This document shows, piece after piece, positions 47,785 to 55,406 of a stretch of DNA of 64,000 bases. Source of the DNA: Polyangiaceae bacterium (lineage in GTDB: Bacteria > Myxococcota_A > Polyangia > Polyangiales > Polyangiaceae); assembly GCA_029266615.1 (NCBI GenBank), contig JAQSWN010000039.1, positions 1-64,000 of the forward strand. Reading direction: 5' to 3'. The notes beneath the pieces were generated by a model. The model ran no database searches and was not told the origin of the DNA. It saw only the letters and a list, made by a program, of their open reading frames with translations. The translations under genes and the position numbers were made by a program. Position 1 is the first letter of the stretch; every line of letters starts with the position of its first letter.

Positions 47785-48428
47785 CCATCGAAGCCTTGTG
47801 CGCGGAGCTGGAGACGAAAATCGTCGCCCTCTCCCGGCGCTGTATCGAGGCGATGTACGAAGACCCGTTCTGGATGGCGCGCTTCGGCGAGCGCGGCCGG
47901 AAACACGCCGAAGAAGACAGCGAGTACCACGTGAAGTACATCGTGGCCGCCCTGCGTGGCAGCGACGCAGCTGTCTTCGAAAACTATGCCCGATGGCTTC
48001 GCAGCGTGCTCGCCTCCCGCGGCATGTGCTCGTGGCACCTTGCGCAGAGCTTTTGGCAACTGGCGCAAGCGATGCGCGCAGAGCAAATTGCCGAGGCCGA
48101 GCCGGCGCTCTCCGTGCTCGGCGTGGGGCGCGCTGCGCTGGACTATACCATCGGAAACGCGGCGCCGATCGCCGCCCACGCGGCCGAGCTGCGGGCGGCG
48201 GTGGGTGACGACGCGTACCGGCTCGAAGAGCTGTGGTCCTTCTTGCTGGACGCAGTGGACCGTGACGACGCTCCCGCGTTTCGCGCGCACGTGGACTTCG
48301 TGGAGCGCGCGCTGGTGCAGGACGACGCGGAGCGTTTGCGGCTCGCACGCACGCTCAGCGCGCTGCAAAGCCTCGCGGCGATGCACGCGCCGGCGGAGCT
48401 GCCCGAGCGGCTGTTCAGCGCGCAGTAG
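47781..48428 (+). CDS. Hypothetical helical protein coupled to the B12 domain protein
   Basis: MTIEALCAELETKIVALSRRCIEAMYEDPFWMARFGERGRKHAEEDSEYHVKYIVAALRGSD...; ATGA overlap with upstream gene; 215 aa. Confidence 0.75.
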   Translation: MTIEALCAELETKIVALSRRCIEAMYEDPFWMARFGERGRKHAEEDSEYHVKYIVAALRGSDAAVFENYARWLRSVLASRGMCSWHLAQSFWQLAQAMRAEQIAEAEPALSVLGVGRAALDYTIGNAAPIAAHAAELRAAVGDDAYRLEELWSFLLDAVDRDDAPAFRAHVDFVERALVQDDAERLRLARTLSALQSLAAMHAPAELPERLFSAQ

Positions 48429-48431
48429 CCG

Positions 48432-49535
48432 TCACTGACAGCACACGGCGTGGTAATTGCCGGAAGGCACGACGTCCCCGGTCGGTTTCGGCTCGGTGCC
48501 CACGCTGCAAGTGCCCCCGGCCCGCACGTACTCGACGGCGATGTGGGAGGGCTTGGCGATCTCCAGGCACTCGTTCGTCCCGATGACGTACTTGTCTACG
48601 ACCGTCGAGCAGTCGCTGTCGGTGCTGAGAATGACTTCACCTGTGCAGCTCCCGCCCATGGGCCCCGCGCACTCGCACTCGCCGCAGCCCCGTTCGTCCT
48701 CGAAGCTGTCGTAGAGCAGCTCCTGGTTCGGGTACTGTTCCGGGCATTCCGGCGCGGGCTTCCCCGCCAAGACGACTCGGTACACACACAGCTGTGACGA
48801 GAAGCCGCCGGACGGCGTAGGAAAGCACGCCCCTCCGTCGCCGCACTCGTCCACGTCCACCTCCAGCTCGCAGAAACGCGCGTCTCGCTTCCAACGCGCA
48901 GACGTTACCGTTGGCTCCACCGCGGCGACGCAACGCCCGGTGGGCTGCCGCCGCGGCACGTCGATGGACACCCTGTTCCCACTGCACCCGTTTACCGGCG
49001 CCGGGCCGCATTCTTGAGGGCCCGTGGTGCCGCAGACGTTTGCACAGCCGAGATCATTGTAGATCGTCACCTCGTCGGTGGTTCCACACTTCAGGTCTCT
49101 CGCCGTGCAGGTGCACGCACAGTCCGCGGGCGCGCCTTCGGGGTCGGCGTGAAGGTCAGTCGGCTCTGCGTACCCATCCGGACATTCCGGCGGCTCGTCC
49201 CCGTTCGGCCCCTGCCAGTAGGCAACGGGACCGAGCCAGCCCGCGGGCGCCGTTGGCTGGCAGTCCAGGCCCTCGTCGCACAGGGGCGGTTGGCTGCTGC
49301 CACCCATGCCGCCCTCCCCAGCGCCGGCTGTAGACGAGCTTCCGCTCGAACCGGCGGTGGGCGCACTACCGGCCGAACCGCCCTGACCGTCAGCCAGGAG
49401 GTTGTAGTTGGGGAACTGGCACGAAGGCAGCTGAAGTACAGCGAACGCGATCCAGAAGCCGGTGCAGCGCATGTGGGATGGCATCAACTTGGAGAGCAGC
49501 GCTGCACGAGTCGCACGGCGTTTCACGCCAGCCAC
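48432..49535 (-). CDS. Cys-rich lipoprotein
   Basis: FWIAFAVLQLPSCQFPNYN lipobox; Gly/Ser linker; about 30 cysteines. Start probably internal (MRCTGFW). Confidence 0.75.
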   Translation of the reverse strand: MAGVKRRATRAALLSKLMPSHMRCTGFWIAFAVLQLPSCQFPNYNLLADGQGGSAGSAPTAGSSGSSSTAGAGEGGMGGSSQPPLCDEGLDCQPTAPAGWLGPVAYWQGPNGDEPPECPDGYAEPTDLHADPEGAPADCACTCTARDLKCGTTDEVTIYNDLGCANVCGTTGPQECGPAPVNGCSGNRVSIDVPRRQPTGRCVAAVEPTVTSARWKRDARFCELEVDVDECGDGGACFPTPSGGFSSQLCVYRVVLAGKPAPECPEQYPNQELLYDSFEDERGCGECECAGPMGGSCTGEVILSTDSDCSTVVDKYVIGTNECLEIAKPSHIAVEYVRAGGTCSVGTEPKPTGDVVPSGNYHAVCCQ

Positions 49536-50153
49536 CGCATACCCATTAGTTGCGACGATAGCACTCCTTACTAACTAGTGTCGTCCACCTATTCGACCCG
49601 AATGGCGGATGGTTGACTACCTCGGCGCCCATGTCGGCGCTCTTTGTTCCTTGCGAGCTTCTAGCAACCCTTCGCTGCTACTGCCTCCTGTTGCGGGCAG
49701 CCAGGCTCCCCCGTTCGACGATGGGGGGACCGAAGCCATGACGAACGCGTTGGCCTTGCCGCGCATCTTGGCATAGCCACACCGAAATCCGTCCAGATTC
49801 GCACATAGCCAAGGTCGTTGCCGTTCGGGCTGCCGTGACGAACGTACGTACTCCGGCTGCGGCAGGTACGTAGTCGCTCCCACAACTCGATGTTGGCCAA
49901 GGATCGCCGGGGCGCGTTAGGTCTCGAGAGGACCGGCCGGGCGTTCATTAGGTCTTCTTTCTTCGTCGTGGGGACACTCAGCTGCCCGTTACGCCTGCCA
50001 AAGCTTCTGTCCGGTTACTTCCGGCGGCGGCCTTTCTAACTCTCGCAAGCCGTGCGCGGTCGCCCGCTGCAAACCCGCTACAGAGAGCCAATTCTGCGCG
50101 AAGCGCCGGCCGTCGGCGCATCCCGCAAACGCGAAAATGAGTCTCGCGTGGCG

Positions 50154-50169
50154 TGGCACGCTGCCTGCT
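50154..50169 (+). promoter_or_regulatory. Candidate sigma54 promoter TGGCACGCTGCCTGCT
   Basis: Near-consensus -24/-12; predicted start ~19 nt before ATG at 50199 with GGAGGA SD. Confidence 0.7.
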
Positions 50170-50198
50170 AAGCGCCTCTGAGTCGAACGGAGGACATC

Positions 50199-50348
50199 AT
50201 GCTTTGGTATCTGGTCGTTGCATTGCTCGTGCTCTGGGCCCTCGGTCTCGCCAGCTCCTACACGCTGGGCGGGCTCTTGCACCTGGTGTTACTCGTCGCG
50301 CTCGTCGTCGCAGTCGTTCAGTTGCTCTCCGGCCGTCGTACCGTTTGA
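50199..50348 (+). CDS. lmo0937-family small membrane protein (49 aa)
   Basis: Hand translation MLWYLVVALLVLWALGLASSYTLGGLLHLVLLVALVVAVVQLLSGRRTV*; below ORF-track cutoff. Confidence 0.85.
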   Translation: MLWYLVVALLVLWALGLASSYTLGGLLHLVLLVALVVAVVQLLSGRRTV

Positions 50349-51448
50349 AGGCGAACTCGCGGAAGTCTCGGGCGGACGAGCTCATGCGCCGCGCGGCTGC
50401 GACACGCGGCCTGATTTCGTTCGCCGGTGGCTTACCGGATCCGACGCGCTTTCCCAAAGCTCGGCTGTCGCGGGCGTTTCTGGCGGGCCTTTCCCGGCAC
50501 GAAGACGTTGCGCTTCAATACAGCTGGCCCGAAGGAGATCTCGAGCTGCGCCGCGAGATCTCCCGGCTGCTGCGCGCGCGCGGCGCGAAGGTGCCGGCCG
50601 AGCGCATCATCGTGACGAGCGGCGCGCAGCAGGCCCTCGTCATTGCCGCCTTGGCAGCGCCACGCCACCGCACGGTTGCGGTCGAGCCGGAAAGCTACCA
50701 AGGGGCGCTAGACGCCTTCCGCGCGATGGGCGCCAAGTTGGTTCCGCTCAGTGCTCGCGCGGACCTCGAGTACTCTTTGCCCAGCGTGTCCAATCCACGC
50801 GGCGGGCGGCTAACGACCGCCCAGCGGCGCGAGGCTTTGGCGCGCGCGCAGGGGAACCGTTACTTGATTGAGGACGACGCCTACGACGGCCTCAGCTTCG
50901 GTGATGATCAGAGCCGGCCCTTGCTTGCGCTTGCGCCGGACCGCGTCTTTCACGTGGGCACCTTCTCCAAAGTACTTTCCCCGGGGCTGCGCATCGGCTG
51001 GCTCGTCGCCCCCGACCGGCTGCACGAGCGGGCTTTGGCGCAGAAGCAACAGCAGGACCTGCAAGCGAGCGGCCTTTCGCAGGCCCTCTTGGTCGAGTAC
51101 CTACGCACTGGGCACTTGGCGGGGCATCAGCGGCGCTGTGCGCATGCGTACCGACGCAAGCTCGCCAAGCTGCAGAAGGCGGTGCGGAGCTCCTTGCCGG
51201 AGTTCCGCTTCGACACGCCTATCGGAGGGTTCTCTCTGTGGCTCGAGTCCGAGCTGGAGCTTTCCGAGCTGGCAGTGTTGGCCGCAGCCGTCGAGGCGCG
51301 CGTCAGCTTCGACCTCGGCTCCAACTTTCGCGCCCAGCCTTCCGGCAAGCTCGCGCTCCGGCTGTGTTACTCGGCGGTTGCGGAGGGCCAGATCGAAGAG
51401 GGCGTGGCGCGCTTGGCGCAAGCGATTGAGCGTGTGCGCCGACGTTGA
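50345..51448 (+). CDS. PLP-dependent aminotransferase class I/II (2-aminoadipate transaminase-like)
   Basis: FAGGLPDPTRFP, TSGAQQALVIAALA, YLIEDDAYDGLSF, VFHVGTFSKVLSPGLRIGWLVAP. TTG at 50345 or ATG at 50384. Confidence 0.88.
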   Translation: MKANSRKSRADELMRRAAATRGLISFAGGLPDPTRFPKARLSRAFLAGLSRHEDVALQYSWPEGDLELRREISRLLRARGAKVPAERIIVTSGAQQALVIAALAAPRHRTVAVEPESYQGALDAFRAMGAKLVPLSARADLEYSLPSVSNPRGGRLTTAQRREALARAQGNRYLIEDDAYDGLSFGDDQSRPLLALAPDRVFHVGTFSKVLSPGLRIGWLVAPDRLHERALAQKQQQDLQASGLSQALLVEYLRTGHLAGHQRRCAHAYRRKLAKLQKAVRSSLPEFRFDTPIGGFSLWLESELELSELAVLAAAVEARVSFDLGSNFRAQPSGKLALRLCYSAVAEGQIEEGVARLAQAIERVRRR

Positions 51449-51458
51449 AGAGGTGCGC

Positions 51459-53183
51459 TCAGGCCGCCGCGGCCGCGCGCTCGCTCTCCTGCAGCAAAAG
51501 CCGGGTGGCGTCGCTCATGGTGCTCACGACTTGGTTGGCCCCGGCCTCCCGCAGGCGTGCCTCGGCTTCTCGCGAGCGATGGTGCTCTGTCTCCGGCGCG
51601 AGCACGACGATGTACGCGCCGGGCAGCTCCGCGCGTAGACGCCGGCAGAGGAACCGCGCGTTGGTGTTGCTGGCCGGCGGCAAGGCCGCGATGCACACGA
51701 GCGCGGGGCCCTGCGCCAGCGTAGCGGCAAGGGCCGAGTCGCGCGCGCTCGGCGGTACTGCGTGGAGTCCAACCCCACGCTCGGCGAGGGCGCCGCCGAG
51801 CAGGCGTAGCAAGAGCTCGTCCGCTTGCGACTCCGCGGCTACGCCCACGATATTTCGGCTCTTGAGGGGACGCTCGGCGCTGGTCTGAAGCCGCGTCACG
51901 AGCCCGTCCAAGTCGCTCACTAGTCTATCCGCCGCGTCTTGATTGATGGCGTGCAGGCGTTGGTCCGCCACCATCAGCCGAAGCGCGGGGATGAGCAGGT
52001 GGTCGACGGCCGCGACGAGCGAGGATTCGGACACCTTGCGGCGCAAGAGGCGGTAAGCGTCCTTGCTCGCTCGCGCCAAAGTGCGTTGATAAAAGTTCAG
52101 GTCGGGGTTGAGCCCTGGCTCGTCCCCAAGAGCCACGGCTAGGAAGCGCAACTCTTGAACGTGGCGACCCACCACGGCCGCGCACACCGTGATCGGCGTC
52201 GCCAAAACGAGGCCGAGCCCGCCCCACAGCCATGTCCAAAATACTGCGGAAATCAGCAAGGCCAGCGCCGATACGCCGGTTCGCTTACCGAGCACGAGCG
52301 GCTCCACGAAATTGGCGAGCAGGAGGTCCACCACCAAGAACAGGGCGATGGTCAGCAAGGCTTGCTGCCAGCCGGGAAAGGAGACGAACGCCAGCAGGGT
52401 TGGCAGTAGGGTGGCAACCAAAGGGCCTAGCAGCGGTACGAACCGCAGAATCCCGGCGATGGCGCCCCATAAGAGCGCGTACGGCACGCCGATGAAATAC
52501 AGGCCAACCGCGATCACGCCGCCGAACGCGCTGTTGATGTAAGCCTGCGTGAGCAGCAGGTGACTCACGCGGGTGAACGCTTCCGTCATCGTTCGGGTCG
52601 TGACCGTGACGTTCTGAGTGCCCAGGAGCAGGATCAGTCGGCCCCGTAGGTCTTCCCGGTGGGCGAGCACGAACACGGTGAGGACCAGCACGAGGGCGAT
52701 GCCGGCCAGCGGCTCCAGCACGGGCCCGAACGCTTCCTCCAGCCGCTGCATCGGGGACGCGCCCCCGGGTACCACGCGCACCGCGCTGAGGTGGTCGCCC
52801 GTGCCGAGTTGTTGCTCGACGCTACGCGCGAGCTCCGTCAGGGCCCGGCTCGAGTCGGTGAACAGCTTGAAGCCGCCGCCGCGCAGGCTTCCGACTTTGT
52901 TGGACATCTGCGCGGAATAGGCGTGAATTTTGCTGGCGAGGTCGGCGACCTGCGCCACCAGCACCGCTCCGAGCACGGCCAAGACGCCGAGGGACGCGGT
53001 CAGCACGGCCGCCACCGAAAGACCGCGCGGCAAGCCCAGCTGCTCCAGCCGGTTGGAAGGTGGTGTGAGCACGAACGCGAAGTAGAGCGCGAGCGCGACC
53101 GGCACCAACACCGGACGACCCCAGTACAGAATCGCGACCACGAGCGCGAGCTGACCGAGGCGTCCGAAGCTCAAAGCCCACAC
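51459..53183 (-). CDS. AI-2E family transporter with C-terminal Rossmann-like extension
   Basis: YFIGVPYALLWGAIAGILRFVPLLGPLVATLLPTLLAF, LVLGKRTGVSALALLISAVFWTWLWGGLGLVLATPI; extension NIVGVAAESQADELLLRLLGGAL...ALVCIAALPPASNTNARFLCRRLRAELPGAYIVVLAPE. GTG start overlaps receiver stop. Confidence 0.88.
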   Translation of the reverse strand: MWALSFGRLGQLALVVAILYWGRPVLVPVALALYFAFVLTPPSNRLEQLGLPRGLSVAAVLTASLGVLAVLGAVLVAQVADLASKIHAYSAQMSNKVGSLRGGGFKLFTDSSRALTELARSVEQQLGTGDHLSAVRVVPGGASPMQRLEEAFGPVLEPLAGIALVLVLTVFVLAHREDLRGRLILLLGTQNVTVTTRTMTEAFTRVSHLLLTQAYINSAFGGVIAVGLYFIGVPYALLWGAIAGILRFVPLLGPLVATLLPTLLAFVSFPGWQQALLTIALFLVVDLLLANFVEPLVLGKRTGVSALALLISAVFWTWLWGGLGLVLATPITVCAAVVGRHVQELRFLAVALGDEPGLNPDLNFYQRTLARASKDAYRLLRRKVSESSLVAAVDHLLIPALRLMVADQRLHAINQDAADRLVSDLDGLVTRLQTSAERPLKSRNIVGVAAESQADELLLRLLGGALAERGVGLHAVPPSARDSALAATLAQGPALVCIAALPPASNTNARFLCRRLRAELPGAYIVVLAPETEHHRSREAEARLREAGANQVVSTMSDATRLLLQESERAAAAA

Positions 53184-53640
53184 AGCTCCGCGATGCGCGC
53201 CAGCAACAGCGACGTGTCGGTCGGCTTCTCGAAGGCGTCGTCCACTTGAAGCTTGCCGCGCTCTTGTTCGGCCATGGCGCAGAGCAAGACGACCGGGATT
53301 GAGCGCAGGCTCGGATGCTGCTTCAGGGACTCGCAGAGATCCCACCCACTCATCACCGGCATCTGCAGGTCGGTGAGGATGAGATCCGGATCCAGCCCTT
53401 CCTCTAGGACCGACATGGCGCGGCTTCCGTTCTCCGCGCCGACGGCCGAATAGCCTTGGCTATCCAAAAGCTCGACCAAGATTTCGCGATTGTCTTCGTC
53501 GTCGTCGACGACCAACACTTTGCAGCCGTTGCGTGCCACGGGTTCTACCAAGCCAAGGTGTCGAGCCCCGGACCCAAGCTCCGGCTCGGGGTGGGAGGGC
53601 GACGACCGCGCGTGTTGCAAAGGGCTGACCAAGGTAGATC
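53171..53640 (-). CDS. Response regulator receiver protein
   Basis: KVLVVDDDEDNREILVELLDSQGYSAVGAENGSRAMSVLEEGLDPDLILTDLQMPVMSGWDL; N-terminal start uncertain. Confidence 0.85.
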
Positions 53641-53735
53641 CTCCATAAGTGGCGGAATACGGGAGCGGTGAGGCGTCGCTGCCGCGACAAATCGCCCCCT
53701 CGGTGGTGCGAGCGAGGCGATTAGCGACGCCGGGG

Positions 53736-53978
53736 TCAAGGTTGGCGCGTACGGTCGATGTCACGCGCCGGCTGGGCGCCGGGGGCCGCTTCGTCAGCAG
53801 GGCCTCGGTTGCGACCTTTGCCGTCGCTGCCTGACTGCACCGCCCACAGCACGGCAAGGGCAATCACCGCCGTAAAACCCGCGGCCAGGCCCCACCACAC
53901 CCATCCTGCGGCTCGCCGGTTGCTGTCGGCAGGCCCCGTCATTTTCGCGTTCGCGCGATCTTCGGTCTCTGATCTCAT
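53736..53978 (-). CDS. Hypothetical single-TM protein
   Basis: MRSETEDRANAKMTGPADSNRRAAGWVWWGLAAGFTAVIALAVLWAVQSGSDGKG; SD AAGGAG. Confidence 0.65.
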   Translation of the reverse strand: MRSETEDRANAKMTGPADSNRRAAGWVWWGLAAGFTAVIALAVLWAVQSGSDGKGRNRGPADEAAPGAQPARDIDRTRQP

Positions 53979-54016
53979 GTGGGGCTCCTTCACGGCTCAT
54001 GCGCTGGACGAAGTGG

Positions 54017-54032
54017 TGCATCGCTCGTGCCA
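54017..54032 (-). promoter_or_regulatory. Candidate sigma54 promoter TGGCACGAGCGATGCA
   Basis: TGGCACG -24 box, GC at -12; predicted start ~28 nt before ATG at 53978 with SD. Confidence 0.65.
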
Positions 54033-54044
54033 TAAGGCATGCAG

Positions 54045-54083
54045 AAACGGCTTCGCCCGTCTTGGGGACGGAGGAAGCCGTTT
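54045..54083. terminator. Two-tier hairpin
   Basis: AAACGGCTTC-GC-CCGTC-TTGGG-GACGG-AG-GAAGCCGTTT: 10-bp outer and 5-bp inner stems; downstream of the glsB-like stop at 54163. Confidence 0.65.
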
Positions 54084-54162
54084 CCTTGGCCGGCGACCGA
54101 GGACGCACAGCTTTCATGGCGCTGAGCGACCGAGCTCGTCGGCCTGCGCCCTCGATAATCGC

Positions 54163-54429
54163 TTAGACCGTAGCTCGGCCGCGCGTGAAGACGCCGCCCC
54201 CCACCGCTAGCGCGATGAGAGCGCCGATCACGCTGCCGATGAGGCCCGCGGTGTTGAAGTCCATCACGCGGCTGTCGGTGAGCAGTGCGCCGATGAAACC
54301 GCCGATGAACGAGCCGACCACGCCCAGCAGCATGGTGGCGAGTAAGCTCATCTTCTGCGAGCCCGGCATGACCGCACGCGCAATGAACCCAACGACGATA
54401 CCGAAGACGAGAAATAGAATGATGCCCAT
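54163..54429 (-). CDS. GlsB/YeaQ/YmgE family stress response membrane protein
   Basis: MGIILFLVFGIVVGFIARAVMPGSQKMSLLATMLLGVVGSFIGGFIGALLTD. Confidence 0.93.
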   Translation of the reverse strand: MGIILFLVFGIVVGFIARAVMPGSQKMSLLATMLLGVVGSFIGGFIGALLTDSRVMDFNTAGLIGSVIGALIALAVGGGVFTRGRATV

Positions 54430-54470
54430 GGTGTGCTCCTGGCAGAGATGCCGATGATGAGCGAAGTCAT

Positions 54471-54486
54471 CGCAAGATGCGGGCCA
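54471..54486 (-). promoter_or_regulatory. Candidate sigma54 promoter TGGCCCGCATCTTGCG
   Basis: GG-N10-GC; leader ~31 nt with AGGAG SD; shares CGTGGCCCGCRTCTTGC with the DUF3072 promoter. Confidence 0.65.
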
Positions 54487-54574
54487 CGCCGTTCGACGGA
54501 AATTTGGCTCGAACGTGCCCGAAATTGGCCCCTGATCGCCTCACCGTGACACATGCGCCGCCACTGCTGCTCCT

Positions 54575-55247
54575 TCAGAGTCGCTCGTAAGGCCAGGGAC
54601 CCATATCCAGGTGCAGGTGCGTCGTATGCCGGGGATCGGCAGGACCGAGCATCCCGCGGAAGACGTCCGACTGGCGCAGCGCGGTCTCCAGCGCCCGGAA
54701 AAACTCGTGATGTTTGAGCGCGACCGCGTCGGTGGCAGCGCTCCCCGCCGCCGGATGGTGCCGCACCACCGTGATGGCCCCGCTCCAGCGCGCGCGGGAG
54801 TGCGGGTGCCTCCGCCGGCATTCCACCGGCGTTCTGCGGAGCCGCGGGGAGTGCGGGAAAGCGGAAACCCGTCACGTCTAGCGCATTGCCGAGCGCGTGC
54901 TCGCTCAGCCGCTCCTGGCGGTGCTCTACGGCTCGGCAGGCATAAGCTCCAGCGTTCAGAATCCGCGTCGGCGCGCGGCCGTAGACGCGTGAGCCGACCT
55001 CCGCCACCAGCACCTCGAAGCGCGCGACGCGCGCCTCGAAGGGCGCCGCCACCGTGATGGGCGGCTCGAGCCGCACGCGCTCGCCGCGGTAGACGCGCAG
55101 GCGTTCCGGATGGCACGGCTGCCCCGCGGCACGGCTCACCTCGTCCAGCTCGTAGGAATCGCCCGTGACGCGATGCCAGGAGGCGGCCGAGCAGGCGAGG
55201 AGGACGAAGGTCGACAAGCCGAGCGAGGCCTGGGCGAGGGGGCTCAC
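54575..55247 (-). pseudogene. Extensin-like (peptidoglycan-associated) lipoprotein, frameshifted
   Basis: Frame 1: STFVLLACSAASWHR...RILNAGAYACRAVEHRQERLSEHALGNALDVTGFRFPALP; continuation in another frame SGAITVVRHHPAAGSAATDAVALKHHEFFRALETALRQSDVFRGMLGPADPRHTTHLHLDMGPWPYERL*. Span is 3n+1. Confidence 0.75.
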
Positions 55248-55406
55248 GTCTTAGAGATACGCGCGGACAGCCGCTTCTGCACGCCGGCACGCTTCAGGGC
55301 CTCCGCCAGCTCGTAGCTGGGACCGACGACCTCGCGATTTGGCGAACCGCCACGGGCAGCACTCTGCTCCGACTTGCGGCACTCGACTTGCAGCGCCTAG
55401 ACCAAC

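Noticed and set aside
49560-50140. Small ORFs between the Cys-rich lipoprotein and lmo0937 gene (49617..49948 -)
   Set aside because: Low-complexity, no domain signature; looks non-coding or degenerate.
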